Notes: generated by a model not told the origin, from the sequence alone. DNA of 64,000 nucleotides from Undibacterium parvum (GCF_003955735.1 NZ_CP034464.1:3782001-3846000), one strand, 5' to 3'; positions 18,451 to 27,549 are shown, numbered from the stretch's first letter. Program-made: numbers and translations.

Positions 18451-19911
18451 ATGAAACTATTTGACTCAAATCTGCAGCATCTCGCGATCGCCCGAGATAT
18501 ATTACTTACCCCATTTGGCTTGGACGAGGCTAAATTACAAAAAGCCTTGGGCTCGATGTTTACGCATAGGATTGATTATGCGGATCTGTATTTTCAGTTT
18601 ACCAAAAATGAGGGTTGGAGTTTAGAAGAGGGCATAGTAAAAACCGGAAGTTTTTCGATAGATCAAGGGGTAGGCGTGCGCGCTATCTCTGGTGATAAAA
18701 CTGCTTTTTCCTATTCTGATGAAATTTCTGAAATTGCCTTGCTGGAGGCCGCCAAAGCCACTCGCACCATCGCCCGTCAAGGCTCTGGCAAGGTAAAAGT
18801 AGCATCGCAAATGCAAGCACGTGCCAGTCAGGCGCTGTTTCTGAAAAACGATCCTTTAGCTTCACTTGATGCGACCGAAAAAGTGAGTTTGTTAGAGCGG
18901 CTGGAAAAAATAGCCAGAGCTAAAGATCCGCGTGTAGTGCAAGTCATGGCCGGTTTGGCGGGTGAGTATGACGTTATTCTGGTAGCTCGTAGCGACGGCA
19001 TAATGGCGGCCGATATCCGCCCGCTGGTTCGGGTTTCCGTCACTGTCATTGTAGAGCAAGACGGTCGTCGTGAAATGGGTTCTAGCGGTGGCGGTGGACG
19101 CTACGACTACTCTTATTTTTCCGATGCTTTATTGGCGCAATATGCTGATGAGGCTGTGAAGTCGGCTTTAGTCAATCTCGATGCAAGGCCGGCACCGGCT
19201 GGTCCGATGACGGTGGTGCTAGGTTCCGGTTGGCCTGGCATTCTTTTACATGAAGCGATCGGTCATGGTCTGGAAGGCGATTTTAATCGTAAAGGATCAA
19301 GTACTTTTTCCGGACGCATCGGTGACCGCGTTGCCGCCAAAGGCGTTACTGTGGTGGATGATGGCACACTCGCTAATCGTCGCGGATCTCTGAATATCGA
19401 CGATGAGGGCAATCCTACTCAATGCACCACCTTGATCGAGGACGGTATTTTGAAGGGCTATATTCAGGATACGATGAATGCCCGTCTGATGAAAATGCCG
19501 GTGACTGGCAATGCACGACGTGAATCTTTCGCCCATCTGCCTATGCCGCGTATGACCAATACCTATATGCTGGCGGGCGATAAAGATCCTCAGGAGATTT
19601 TGGCCTCGGTAAAAAATGGTCTTTACGCGGTTAATTTTGGCGGTGGTCAGGTCGATATCACGAATGGGAAATTCGTTTTCTCAGCCAGCGAAGCGTATAT
19701 GATAGAAGACGGTAAAGTGACGTATCCGGTCAAAGGCGCGACCTTGATTGGCAATGGTCCGGACGTCTTGAATCGTGTCTCTATGATAGGTAACGATATG
19801 CGTCTCGATCCTGGTGTCGGTGTCTGCGGTAAGGAAGGACAGAGTGTGCCGGTAGGTGTGGGCCAACCTACCTTGCGTATTGACGGTTTGGTGGTTGGCG
19901 GAACCGCATAG
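18451..19911 (+). CDS. tldD: Metalloprotease TldD
   Basis: TldD acts with TldE/PmbA as a zinc-dependent peptidase that processes modified peptides and antitoxins. The protein has 486 residues with the family zinc site HEAIGH at 267-272 followed by [13 protein letters not shown] glycine-rich C-terminal domain ends in the conserved [17 protein letters not shown]. The partner tldE/pmbA is not in the window. The 115-base gap before it holds no clear terminator. Confidence 0.97.
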   Translation: MKLFDSNLQHLAIARDILLTPFGLDEAKLQKALGSMFTHRIDYADLYFQFTKNEGWSLEEGIVKTGSFSIDQGVGVRAISGDKTAFSYSDEISEIALLEAAKATRTIARQGSGKVKVASQMQARASQALFLKNDPLASLDATEKVSLLERLEKIARAKDPRVVQVMAGLAGEYDVILVARSDGIMAADIRPLVRVSVTVIVEQDGRREMGSSGGGGRYDYSYFSDALLAQYADEAVKSALVNLDARPAPAGPMTVVLGSGWPGILLHEAIGHGLEGDFNRKGSSTFSGRIGDRVAAKGVTVVDDGTLANRRGSLNIDDEGNPTQCTTLIEDGILKGYIQDTMNARLMKMPVTGNARRESFAHLPMPRMTNTYMLAGDKDPQEILASVKNGLYAVNFGGGQVDITNGKFVFSASEAYMIEDGKVTYPVKGATLIGNGPDVLNRVSMIGNDMRLDPGVGVCGKEGQSVPVGVGQPTLRIDGLVVGGTA

Positions 19912-19968
19912 CAACATTGGCAAGATCATGATTTTCGTCAGGAAACAGAATAAAATAAAACAAAAGCC

Positions 19969-19998
19969 TTGCCAAGCCACGTAAAATATTGTTATAGT
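19969..19998 (+). promoter_or_regulatory. Probable promoter of the aroG leader
   Basis: TTGCCA (19969-19974) and TATAGT (19993-19998) each differ from consensus at one base, with an 18-base spacer. Transcription would begin near 20005, about 20 bases before the leader-peptide ATG. Confidence 0.6.
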
Positions 19999-20025
19999 CA
20001 ATGCATCTGATTTGAAAAGTTCGCC

Positions 20026-20097
20026 ATGACACACGCACGATTTTACTTTTATTTTTATTTTAGCTATTCCAACCCCAAGGCGGTGGAGAAGCGGTAA
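20026..20097 (+). CDS. Phe/Tyr-rich leader peptide of aroG (putative attenuator)
   Basis: This 23-codon frame contains the run F-Y-F-Y-F-Y-F at codons 6-12, with a further Tyr at codon 14: four Phe and four Tyr in all. It ends at TAA, 36 bases before an intrinsic terminator stem, and the next gene is the DAHP synthase aroG. This is the classic layout of ribosome-mediated attenuation: shortage of charged tRNA-Phe or tRNA-Tyr stalls the ribosome and prevents termination. GGCGG at 20079-20083, inside the peptide frame, is complementary to CCGCC at 20141-20145 in the terminator, giving a simple antiterminator candidate. The ribosome binding site is weak (GAAAAG). No homologue was looked up. Confidence 0.8.
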   Translation: MTHARFYFYFYFSYSNPKAVEKR

Positions 20098-20133
20098 GTT
20101 CACGTAAAAGCAAGATCCGAACATATCAAATCT

Positions 20134-20166
20134 AAAAAATCCGCCAGCACTGGCGGATTTTTTTTT
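20134..20166 (+). terminator. Attenuator terminator upstream of aroG
   Basis: The stem AATCCGCCA / TGGCGGATT, extended by A/T pairs, has loop GCAC and is followed by nine T. It lies between the leader peptide and aroG, so unless it is suppressed it would stop transcription before the structural gene. Confidence 0.9.
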
Positions 20167-20252
20167 GCCTTATTAATTTAGATTTCAGTATTTATTTTTG
20201 TAAATTTTTATTCAACCTTAATCAAGAATTTTAACCATAAAGCGGGAAAAAC

Positions 20253-21314
20253 ATGCAACGCACCGACGATTTACGCATACGGGAAATGAAGGAACTGCTG
20301 CCGCCATCGCATCTGATACGCGAATTTGCCTGTTCTGAAAAGGCATCTGAAACGGCGTCCGGTGCCAGAACCGCGCTACACCGTATTTTGCATGCACAAG
20401 ACGACAGGGTCATGGTGGTGATCGGACCTTGCTCGATACACGATACCAAGGCAGCCATGGAATATGCGCACAAACTGGTAGAGCAGCGTGAACGTTTTTC
20501 CGGTGAATTGGAAATCGTCATGCGTGTGTATTTTGAAAAACCACGCACTACCGTGGGTTGGAAGGGCTTGATCAATGATCCGTATATGGACAATAGCTTT
20601 CGCATCAATGACGGCTTAAGGATAGCGCGTGAATTGCTACTCAATATCAATGAGTTGGGTCTACCTGCCGGCACTGAGTACCTAGACGTGATCAGCCCGC
20701 AATACATTGCCGATCTGATTAGCTGGGGTGCCATCGGGGCCCGAACCACTGAATCGCAAGTGCATAGAGAGCTCGCTTCCGGGCTGTCCTGCCCGGTTGG
20801 TTTTAAGAACGGCACCGATGGTAACGTCAAGATCGCAGTGGACGCGATCAAGGCCGCATCGCAACCGCATCACTTTTTATCAGTGACCAAGGGCGGGCAT
20901 TCGGCGATTGTTTCTACCAATGGCAATGAAGATTGCCACATCATTTTGCGTGGCGGTAAGACGCCTAATTATGATGCTGTCAGTGTTGATGCAGCGTGTA
21001 AAGACATTGCCTCCAATGGCCTTGCTTCGCGCCTGATGATAGATGCATCGCATGCGAATAGCTCTAAAAATCCAGCCAATCAAATTCCAGTGTGTGCCGA
21101 TATCGCAGCGCAAATTGCGGGCGGCGACAACCGCATTGTGGGCGTGATGATAGAGTCGAATCTGGTAGCGGGACGTCAAGATCTGGTGCCTGGCAAGGAC
21201 CTGGTCTACGGCATGTCGGTGACGGATGGCTGCATCGCCTGGGATGAGAGTATCGCGGTGCTGGAAGGTTTGGCCGATGCGGTTAAACAGCGCAGACTTA
21301 AACAGACAGAATAG
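20253..21314 (+). CDS. aroG: 3-deoxy-7-phosphoheptulonate synthase (DAHP synthase), AroG type I
   Basis: The enzyme condenses phosphoenolpyruvate and erythrose 4-phosphate, the committed step of the shikimate pathway to Phe, Tyr and Trp. It has 353 residues and is a class I alpha DAHP synthase, with the conserved segments VVIGPCSIHD, RVYFEKPRTTVGWKG, KNGTDGN and MIDASHANSSK. The leader peptide upstream codes for Phe and Tyr, which suggests that the gene is controlled by those end products at transcription. The N-terminus resembles the Phe- or Tyr-sensitive isozymes, but which effector binds cannot be decided by eye. It is followed by a strong terminator. Confidence 0.96.
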   Translation: MQRTDDLRIREMKELLPPSHLIREFACSEKASETASGARTALHRILHAQDDRVMVVIGPCSIHDTKAAMEYAHKLVEQRERFSGELEIVMRVYFEKPRTTVGWKGLINDPYMDNSFRINDGLRIARELLLNINELGLPAGTEYLDVISPQYIADLISWGAIGARTTESQVHRELASGLSCPVGFKNGTDGNVKIAVDAIKAASQPHHFLSVTKGGHSAIVSTNGNEDCHIILRGGKTPNYDAVSVDAACKDIASNGLASRLMIDASHANSSKNPANQIPVCADIAAQIAGGDNRIVGVMIESNLVAGRQDLVPGKDLVYGMSVTDGCIAWDESIAVLEGLADAVKQRRLKQTE

Positions 21315-21340
21315 TCTGGATAAGTGGCGGTAGAATAAAA

Positions 21341-21383
21341 TTAAAGAGCCCCTAGGAGTAGAAAATTCCTAGCGGCTCTTTAA
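21341..21383. terminator. Long hairpin terminator after aroG
   Basis: The arms 21341-21357 and 21367-21383 pair over 17 bp with one C/C mismatch. The sequence is AT-flanked. It serves aroG and, from the other side, the convergent protease gene. Confidence 0.8.
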
Positions 21384-21425
21384 TGTGTTGTTGAGTGTAC
21401 TGCCTAGCGTGCTGTTTAGTGCGCG

Positions 21426-22058
21426 TTAAAAACGTTTGGTCAGTACCATTTGCTCACCGTTGCGGTTCATTTCCATGCGGTTTAAAAATGACATTCCCAA
21501 CAAAATACTTGTTAGCCCTTGTTCTTGCACCATGGCTTCGACTTGATTGAGTTCGACGTCGCCGATCTTGACCGAATCTAGTTGGACGATATACACCACC
21601 ACTTGGCCGTTGGCAGTGTTGGCGCGCCCCATTTTCCCAGTTTTATAATTGATACCTAAGCGTAGCGCTTCGGATGCTGGCATCGCGATTACACTCGCAC
21701 CGGTATCGACTAGCATACTCACGCTGCCGCCGTTGATGAGTCCTTTTGCCATAAAGTGACCGCGCGTATCGGCTTGCAAAGTGACGCTGGTATTCGCACT
21801 AGGCGCAGAACGGTGCACATACTGACCGATCGCCAAGACCTGACGCTTACCATTGACTTCTATGGTGGCATTGGTATTGTCGGCGGCGATTAATTTAGCG
21901 CCGTCAGCGATCACATTGCCGACCGCGTAGGTCTTGGGTGAACTGCCATTGACCACCAGCACCGCTTTGCCAGGGAATAATCCCACCACATCGATGGTAG
22001 CGGCATGGGCCGAGAATACCAGTCCGGACAGGCACAGCAAGCTGCAAAGTATTCTCAT
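21426..22058 (-). CDS. Retropepsin-like aspartic protease, exported
   Basis: This 210-residue protein has a clear signal peptide (MRILCSLLCLSGLVFSAHA, residues 1-19). The start at 22058 is chosen because longer in-frame extensions would bury the signal sequence and overlap yajQ. A C-terminal clan-AA domain carries the catalytic triplet LVDTGAS with Asp118-Thr-Gly120 and a second typical segment ILLGMSFLNRMEM. The family (TIGR02281-like) is a single-domain retropepsin that would work as a dimer, probably in the periplasm. Its substrates are unknown. It lies 13 bases after yajQ in the same direction. Confidence 0.85.
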   Translation of the reverse strand: MRILCSLLCLSGLVFSAHAATIDVVGLFPGKAVLVVNGSSPKTYAVGNVIADGAKLIAADNTNATIEVNGKRQVLAIGQYVHRSAPSANTSVTLQADTRGHFMAKGLINGGSVSMLVDTGASVIAMPASEALRLGINYKTGKMGRANTANGQVVVYIVQLDSVKIGDVELNQVEAMVQEQGLTSILLGMSFLNRMEMNRNGEQMVLTKRF

Positions 22059-22071
22059 GGCAGACTTTAGC

Positions 22072-22563
22072 TTAGTCGCGGAAGTTGTTAAATTCCAGTG
22101 GCAAATCTTTGATTTCTTTGCGCAGCATCGCCATCGCCTCTTGCAAATCATCGCGCTTGGCACCAGTCACACGCACCGCATCGCCTTGTATGCTCGCTTG
22201 TACCTTGAGCTTACTGTCCTTGATGGTCTTGACGATTTTTTTTGCATCGTCACTTTCTATCCCGTTCTTGATCTTGATGACTTGCTTGACCTTGTCGCCG
22301 CCGATTTTCTCTACCTTGCCTTTGTCGAGAAAACGTACATCAACGCCGCGCTTGCCCATGGTTTGGGTTACTTCTATCATGATCTGTTCGAGGTGAAACT
22401 CGGAATCGCCAAAAATTGTGACTTCGCGTTCTTTTTCCTTCAGTTCAACTTTGGCGCTGGTACCTTTTAAGTCAAAGCGATTGGTGACCACTTTGTTGGT
22501 CTGCACAATCGCATTTTTAACTTCGTCCATATTCGCTTCAGAGACGGTATCAAAAGAGGGCAT
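22072..22563 (-). CDS. yajQ: YajQ family nucleotide-binding protein
   Basis: This 163-residue protein begins [21 protein letters not shown], the standard YajQ N-terminus, and ends [12 protein letters not shown]. It is a two-domain ferredoxin-like fold protein; members bind nucleotides and some bind cyclic di-GMP and modulate transcription factors. Several c-di-GMP proteins are encoded elsewhere in the window (31404-34160 and 53927-58291), so a signalling role is possible but unproven. Confidence 0.95.
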   Translation of the reverse strand: MPSFDTVSEANMDEVKNAIVQTNKVVTNRFDLKGTSAKVELKEKEREVTIFGDSEFHLEQIMIEVTQTMGKRGVDVRFLDKGKVEKIGGDKVKQVIKIKNGIESDDAKKIVKTIKDSKLKVQASIQGDAVRVTGAKRDDLQEAMAMLRKEIKDLPLEFNNFRD

Positions 22564-22640
22564 GTTTATTCCTTGGTAATTAAATCTAAATTAATTGAAT
22601 TGACGACTATGGACGTATTTTAACAAAAGCCAGCACTAAC

Positions 22641-22664
22641 TTCGCGTCTATTCGCGTCTATAAT
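22641..22664 (+). promoter_or_regulatory. Tandem repeat and -10 box directly before murB
   Basis: TTCGCGTCTA occurs twice in tandem (22641-22650, 22651-22660), and the second copy runs into a perfect TATAAT at 22659-22664. A start seven bases on would lie only about three bases before the murB ATG, so the transcript could be nearly leaderless. No good -35 box or ribosome binding site is present. Confidence 0.4.
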
Positions 22665-22673
22665 TCTGCCACT

Positions 22674-23702
22674 ATGAATACGCCACTTTCCCTACAAAAA
22701 AATATTTCCCTGCTCAAACTCAATAGCTTTGGCATCGCGGCGCAAGCTTTGGCATTTTTGCGCATTGAGAACGAACAGCAATTGACACAGATCAGAGCAG
22801 ACGCACAACTGGCCGCCATGCCCAGATTAATACTTGGCGGTGGCAGCAATCTGGTGCTCTCTGACAAGCTCGATGCGTTGGTGCTGCAGATTGCCATGAT
22901 GGGCAAGCAGATCGTGGCTGAGGATAATGAGTTTGTGTTTGTTTCTGCGGCAGCGGGCGAGACGTGGCATGAGTTTGTCTTGTGGACTCTGCAAGAGGGC
23001 TTGGGCGGAATGGAAAATCTTTCATTGATACCAGGAACAGTTGGTGCCGCGCCTATACAAAATATCGGCGCTTATGGTGTTGAGATGCAGGATTATTTCC
23101 ATCACCTGACGGCGTTTGATTTTCTCACCGGGGAGGTCGTCACGCTGGATAAACAGGCCTGCCAGTTCAGTTACCGCGACAGTATTTTCAAGCATGACTA
23201 CCGTGACAGAATGGTGATTTTGAACGTGGTTTTTGCCTTGCCCAAAATATGGCAGCCGCGTTTGAACTATGGCGATGTGGCGCAAAGCCTAGTGGCGCAA
23301 GGCATTTCTGCCCCAGCTCCAAAAGACATCAGCGAGGCTATCATCGCTATCCGCCGTAGCAAATTGCCGGATCCTGCGGAGATCGGCAATGCCGGGAGTT
23401 TTTTCAAGAACCCTATCGTTAGCGCCGAGCTGCGCGACTCCTTACTGACGCAGTATCCAGCCATGGTCAGCTATGCGCAAACCGACGGTGGCTATAAGCT
23501 GGCGGCAGGCTGGCTGATAGAGCAAACCGGCTGGAAGGGGAAAGCCCTGGGGAAGGTCGGCGTGTATCACAAGCAGGCGCTGGTGCTAGTCAATCTCGGT
23601 GGCGCAACAGGCGCAGAAGTACGTCAGTTGGCGCAGCAGATACAAGCCGATGTGAAGGCAAAATTTGGTGTGCGACTGGAAGTGGAACCGGTTTTTGCCT
23701 GA
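22674..23702 (+). CDS. murB: UDP-N-acetylmuramate dehydrogenase
   Basis: MurB reduces UDP-GlcNAc-enolpyruvate to UDP-MurNAc with NADPH and FAD in peptidoglycan precursor synthesis. The 342 residues match the long type I (E. coli) form. The FAD-binding segment LILGGGSNLVLSDK, the pocket LIPGTVGAAPIQNIGAYG and the catalytic-serine region NAGSFFKNP are intact. It is divergent from yajQ across 110 bases; the ATG shows no Shine-Dalgarno. Confidence 0.97.
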   Translation: MNTPLSLQKNISLLKLNSFGIAAQALAFLRIENEQQLTQIRADAQLAAMPRLILGGGSNLVLSDKLDALVLQIAMMGKQIVAEDNEFVFVSAAAGETWHEFVLWTLQEGLGGMENLSLIPGTVGAAPIQNIGAYGVEMQDYFHHLTAFDFLTGEVVTLDKQACQFSYRDSIFKHDYRDRMVILNVVFALPKIWQPRLNYGDVAQSLVAQGISAPAPKDISEAIIAIRRSKLPDPAEIGNAGSFFKNPIVSAELRDSLLTQYPAMVSYAQTDGGYKLAAGWLIEQTGWKGKALGKVGVYHKQALVLVNLGGATGAEVRQLAQQIQADVKAKFGVRLEVEPVFA

Positions 23703-23839
23703 TCTGATTCGCGTGTATTCTCGAATACGCAATTAAGCAAGGTCAGTGCGCAAGCGATAGTTTGATTTTTATCCTGCCCTAGCGCGTCACTTCCGGGTAG
23801 CATGTGTTTTATCCTATCAATCCGTCAAAGGGCAATTTC

Positions 23840-24622
23840 ATGGGCAAGACCATTTTGATCACTGGTGCCGGCAGCGGCTTTGGGAAATTGGCGGCATTCG
23901 CCTTGGCACAACGCGGCCACTGTGTCATCGCCGCTACCTACGATCAGGCGCAGGCAGAAGCCTTACAAATCGAGGCAAGCGAAGCGGGCATTACGCTCAA
24001 CATCATCAAGCTCGATATCACTCGTGAAGAAGACCGGCGTCAACTGATCGGCAGCGGTATTGACGTGCTGGTCAATAACGCCGGTGTCGGTGAGTCCGGG
24101 CCACTGGCGGAAGTGCCTTTAGAGCGGATCCGCCGCACCTTTGAAACCAATGTGATCGGTAGTCTTGGCATGGTGCAACTGGCAGTGCCTGAGCTGATTA
24201 AGCGTGGCGGCGGCACTATCGTTTTTGTGACCTCGCTGGCAGGGCGTATGCCTATCCCTTTTCTGGCGCCGTACGGCATGAGCAAGTATGCGCTGGAAGT
24301 GGCCGGTGCCGATCTGGCAGTCGAGTTAAAACCTTTTAACATTGCGGTTTCGATGGTGGAGCCGGGTGCTTTTGCTACCGGCTTTAACGAAGCGCAGATC
24401 GCCACCAAATATAGTTGGATGGGGCCGGAGTCGATTTACCGCGATCAACAGGCATTTATAAAGAAAAACGAAAAGACGGTACTTGGGCTGCAAAGCGTCA
24501 AAATAGAAACAGTGATACAGACGCTGGTCAAGGTAGTCGAAGCGAAGCATCCCCGTCTGCGTTACGCCGTACCAAAGTGGCAGGGTGCCGGGATACAGTT
24601 ATTGCGTGCGTTTGGAATGTAA
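23840..24622 (+). CDS. Short-chain dehydrogenase/reductase
   Basis: This 260-residue NAD(P)-dependent oxidoreductase has a Rossmann fold. The start at 23840 is preferred over the in-frame 23804 because AAAGGG stands before it and the protein then begins just before the nucleotide motif TGAGSGFG (8-15). NNAG is at 79-82, the catalytic Ser is near 132, and Tyr145-xxx-Lys149 lies in YGMSK. The pattern fits classical SDRs; the substrate is unknown. It is followed by two repeat elements. Confidence 0.85.
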   Translation: MGKTILITGAGSGFGKLAAFALAQRGHCVIAATYDQAQAEALQIEASEAGITLNIIKLDITREEDRRQLIGSGIDVLVNNAGVGESGPLAEVPLERIRRTFETNVIGSLGMVQLAVPELIKRGGGTIVFVTSLAGRMPIPFLAPYGMSKYALEVAGADLAVELKPFNIAVSMVEPGAFATGFNEAQIATKYSWMGPESIYRDQQAFIKKNEKTVLGLQSVKIETVIQTLVKVVEAKHPRLRYAVPKWQGAGIQLLRAFGM

Positions 24623-24670
24623 GCCGAGTAAACCGCGACTCTGTTTTGAGAATTTTCCAAAGCAGAGTGC

Positions 24671-24726
24671 GCAGTATCCATGCGCCTTACAGGCCATTTT
24701 CATGCCAGAAGACGCATGGATGCTGC
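24671..24726. repeat. REP-like palindrome, first type
   Basis: GCAGTATCCATGCG (24671-24684) is repeated inverted as CGCATGGATGCTGC (24713-24726), 13 of 14 matching. The whole unit, including the loop words CCATTT and GCCAGAAG, is closely similar to the reverse complement of 41341-41402, so it is a dispersed family and not a chance hairpin. Confidence 0.7.
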
Positions 24727-24739
24727 GGATGCCAGTTTA

Positions 24740-24861
24740 GGGAACTTCTAAAAACCCGTTAATCGAAATGCAGCGCAAGGCGCAAACCGGAGCAATACGT
24801 CGGTATTGCGAGGATTTGCAACGCCGCGATGCGCCCGAGTATGGGTTTTTTAGAAGTTCCC
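24740..24861. mobile_element. Small palindromic element (MITE-like), 122 bp, with TTTA target duplication
   Basis: Terminal inverted repeats GGGAACTTCTAAAAACCC (24740-24757) and the matching end 24843-24861 enclose about 85 bases with an internal hairpin CAATAC/GTATTG. The element is flanked on both sides by TTTA (24736-24739 and 24862-24865). The right TTTA contains the stop codon of ppnP. It is too short to code for anything and would have to be mobilised in trans. Confidence 0.65.
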
Positions 24862-24862
24862 T

Positions 24863-25177
24863 TTAAATAAAATGGCAAACGTAATCCAAGGTTTCCAGTG
24901 TCTCGATATCGAAGCTGGAATTGGCTGGCACATTAAATTGCTGGCCGCCTTCATAGTTCGCCCAGGCCTGTTCGCCCTTGATGCGGATGCGGCATTTACC
25001 TGCATTTAATTCCATAATTTCTGCGGCGCCGGTATTAAATACCAGGCTAGACGGGAAGATCACGCCTATGGTCTTTTTGCTGCCATCGGCAAACAAGACG
25101 GTATGCGAAACGCATTTGCCGTCGAAGTAGATATTGGCTTGCTTGATGACGCTAACCTGGTCGAATTGTGTAGTCAT
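24863..25177 (-). CDS. ppnP: Pyrimidine/purine nucleoside phosphorylase
   Basis: This 104-residue protein is of the former DUF1255 family, now known as PpnP, a small cupin that phosphorolyses a broad range of nucleosides. The family segments [17 protein letters not shown] and [20 protein letters not shown] are recognisable, as is the C-terminal [18 protein letters not shown]. The TAA stop codon is part of the apparent TTTA target site of the neighbouring repeat element, so the 3' end has been hit exactly at its boundary without loss of coding sequence. Confidence 0.92.
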   Translation of the reverse strand: MTTQFDQVSVIKQANIYFDGKCVSHTVLFADGSKKTIGVIFPSSLVFNTGAAEIMELNAGKCRIRIKGEQAWANYEGGQQFNVPANSSFDIETLETLDYVCHFI

Positions 25178-25207
25178 GATGAGTCAGTGTGGTGGAGGGA
25201 AAAAGGC

Positions 25208-25242
25208 AAAAAAACAGCCCGATGTCTTGCGAGATCGAGCCG
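25208..25242 (-). terminator. Terminator of argG
   Basis: On the minus strand a 9-bp stem (25215-25223 with 25234-25242, including G-U pairs) is followed by seven T. It lies 35 bases past the argG stop codon and before ppnP. Confidence 0.8.
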
Positions 25243-25276
25243 TTTTAAGTGAATACGAATAAATTGCTAAATAGCC

Positions 25277-26506
25277 TTAGCCGCGTTTAGCTTTGGCGTT
25301 GGCTGCAATGCGCATGCGCAGGGCATTTAACTTGATAAAGCCGCCGGCGTCGGCCTGGTTGTAAGCGCCGCCATCTTCGTCGAAAGTGGCGATCGTCATG
25401 TCGAACAGCGAATCCGTTTTTGAGTCGCGCGAGACGGTAATGACATTGCCTTTGTAGAGCTTCAGGCGAACCCAGCCGTTGACGTTCAGTTGGGTATGGT
25501 CGATCAGGGTTTGCAGAGCGACGCGCTCTGGTGCCCACCAGTAGCCGTTATAGATCAGGCTGGCGTAACGTGGCATCAGATCGTCTTTCAGATGGGCCAC
25601 TTCACGGTCTAAGGTAATCGATTCTATCGCACGGTGCGCGCGCAGCATGATGGTGCCGCCCGGGGTTTCGTAGCAACCGCGTGACTTCATGCCGACGTAA
25701 CGGTTTTCCACTAGATCCAGACGGCCGATGCCATGCTTGCCACCCAGTCGATTCAGTTCCGTGAGCACCGTGGCGGGTGACATACGCACGCCGTTCAGCG
25801 CAACGATATCGCCTTTTTCGTATTCGATATCGAGGTACTCTGGTGTATCCGGAGCTTGCTCAGGGCTGACCGTCCAGCGCCACATGCTTTCTTCGGCTTC
25901 GTTACTTGGGTTTTCTAGGTGACGGCCTTCAAAGCTGATGTGCAGCAGATTGGCGTCCATCGAGTAAGGCGCGCCGCCATTTTTATGCTTCTGGTCGATT
26001 TCTATGCCGGCGTCTTCTGCGTATTTCATCAGTTTTTCGCGTGACAATAAATCCCACTCACGCCATGGCGCGATGACTTTAACATTAGGCATCAAGGCAT
26101 AGGCACCGAGTTCAAAACGGACCTGATCATTGCCTTTGCCAGTCGCACCGTGCGAGATGGTATCGGCACCGGTGGCCTTGGCGATTTCGATCAGGCGCTT
26201 GGCGATCAAAGGACGGGCGATTGATGTACCTAACAGGTATTCGCCTTCATACACGGTGTTAGCGCGGAACATAGGAAAGACGAAGTCACGTACGAATTCT
26301 TCACGTACATCATCGATGAAAATATTCTCAGGCTTGATACCGAATTTCAGTGCTTTGGCGCGCGCCGGTTCGAGCTCTTCGCCCTGGCCGAGATCGGCGG
26401 TAAAGGTGATGATTTCACAGTTGTAATTATCTTGCAGCCATTTCAAAATGACTGAGGTATCTAAGCCGCCGGAATAGGCTAGCACTACTTTTTTGACGTC
26501 GCTCAT
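25277..26506 (-). CDS. argG: Argininosuccinate synthase
   Basis: ArgG joins citrulline and aspartate with ATP in the penultimate step of arginine synthesis. It has 409 residues with the N-type ATP pyrophosphatase P-loop SGGLDTS at 12-18 and the conserved blocks [14 protein letters not shown] and [19 protein letters not shown]. It is the last gene of the argD-argF-argG series on the minus strand, 72 bases after argF, and ends at its own terminator. Confidence 0.98.
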   Translation of the reverse strand: MSDVKKVVLAYSGGLDTSVILKWLQDNYNCEIITFTADLGQGEELEPARAKALKFGIKPENIFIDDVREEFVRDFVFPMFRANTVYEGEYLLGTSIARPLIAKRLIEIAKATGADTISHGATGKGNDQVRFELGAYALMPNVKVIAPWREWDLLSREKLMKYAEDAGIEIDQKHKNGGAPYSMDANLLHISFEGRHLENPSNEAEESMWRWTVSPEQAPDTPEYLDIEYEKGDIVALNGVRMSPATVLTELNRLGGKHGIGRLDLVENRYVGMKSRGCYETPGGTIMLRAHRAIESITLDREVAHLKDDLMPRYASLIYNGYWWAPERVALQTLIDHTQLNVNGWVRLKLYKGNVITVSRDSKTDSLFDMTIATFDEDGGAYNQADAGGFIKLNALRMRIAANAKAKRG

Positions 26507-26578
26507 AATTCGCTTTCTGTTGGTTCTACGTTGTTTGAGTATTTTTATTGCGTTTTTGTTGCGTTCAAACGCAAGCCT

Positions 26579-27496
26579 TTATTCGGTGATCTTGCCGACT
26601 ACTAAAAATTCCAGCAGGGCTTTTTGTATATGCAGACGGTTTTCCGCTTCATCCCAGACTACCGATTGCGGTCCGTCGATGACGCCGGCCGAAACTTCTT
26701 CGCCGCGATGTGCCGGCAGACAGTGCATGAACAAGGCATCCGGATTGGCACGCGCCATCTTGGCTTCATCCACGATCCAGCCGTCGAAGGCGGCTAAACG
26801 AGCCTGATTCTCGGCCTCGTAGCCCATGCTGGTCCAGACATCGGTATTCACGACATCTACGCCTTCACAAGCATCCGATGGATTTTCAAAGACCGTGTAA
26901 TGGCTGGCCTCGGCAGTCACTAGCTCCATGGCTATGTCATAGCCTTTGGGCGTAGAAATATGCAGATGGAAGCCAAAGATAACGGCCGCCTGCAACCACG
27001 AATACAGCATATTGTTGGCGTCACCGATCCAGGCTACTTTCTTGCCAGCGATAGAGCCGCGGTGCTCGATATAGGTGAAGACATCGGCAAACACCTGACA
27101 TGGGTGATGTTGATTGGTCAGACCATTAATAACAGGCACACGCGAATTGGCAGCGAAGCGCTCTATCATTTCTTGTTCGAAGGTGCGGATCATGATGATG
27201 TCGCACATGCGCGAGATGACTTGGCCCGCATCTTCTACCGGCTCGCCGCGCCCTAGTTGGCTGTCGCGGGTGTTGAGGTAGATCGCTGCGCCGCCGAGTT
27301 GGTGCATGCCAGCCTCAAACGAGAGACGGGTACGGGTAGAATTTTTTTCAAAAATCATCACCAGCGTGCGATCCAGCAGCGGATGGTAGGGCTCGTAATT
27401 TTTAAATTTGCGCTTGATGATGCGCGCGCGTTCCATCACGTACTCGAATTCGGGAAGCGATAAATCGGAGAATTGTAAAAAGTGTCTGATAGCCAT
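26579..27496 (-). CDS. argF: Ornithine carbamoyltransferase
   Basis: The enzyme makes citrulline from ornithine and carbamoyl phosphate. STRTR at 53-57 binds carbamoyl phosphate, HPCQ at 131-134 and HCLP near residue 265 complete the active site, giving 305 residues from the ATG at 27496. A longer in-frame TTG start at 27514 lies within a hairpin and is less likely. No Shine-Dalgarno is visible at either start. It is placed between argD and argG. Confidence 0.96.
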   Translation of the reverse strand: MAIRHFLQFSDLSLPEFEYVMERARIIKRKFKNYEPYHPLLDRTLVMIFEKNSTRTRLSFEAGMHQLGGAAIYLNTRDSQLGRGEPVEDAGQVISRMCDIIMIRTFEQEMIERFAANSRVPVINGLTNQHHPCQVFADVFTYIEHRGSIAGKKVAWIGDANNMLYSWLQAAVIFGFHLHISTPKGYDIAMELVTAEASHYTVFENPSDACEGVDVVNTDVWTSMGYEAENQARLAAFDGWIVDEAKMARANPDALFMHCLPAHRGEEVSAGVIDGPQSVVWDEAENRLHIQKALLEFLVVGKITE

Positions 27497-27505
27497 AAAT
27501 AAAAT

Positions 27506-27532
27506 CGCTGACAAGAGGAAATTCTGTCAGCG
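27506..27532 (-). promoter_or_regulatory. Hairpin at the argF translation start
   Basis: CGCTGACA (27506-27513) pairs perfectly with TGTCAGCG (27525-27532), so an 8-bp hairpin in the mRNA occupies the place where the argF ribosome binding site should be. It may control translation. Confidence 0.45.
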
Positions 27533-27549
27533 CCTGTTATAACTGCTGA

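Noticed and set aside
20231..20851. 206-codon minus-strand frame over aroG
   Set aside because: It is antisense to the conserved DAHP synthase sequence and shows no recognisable domain.
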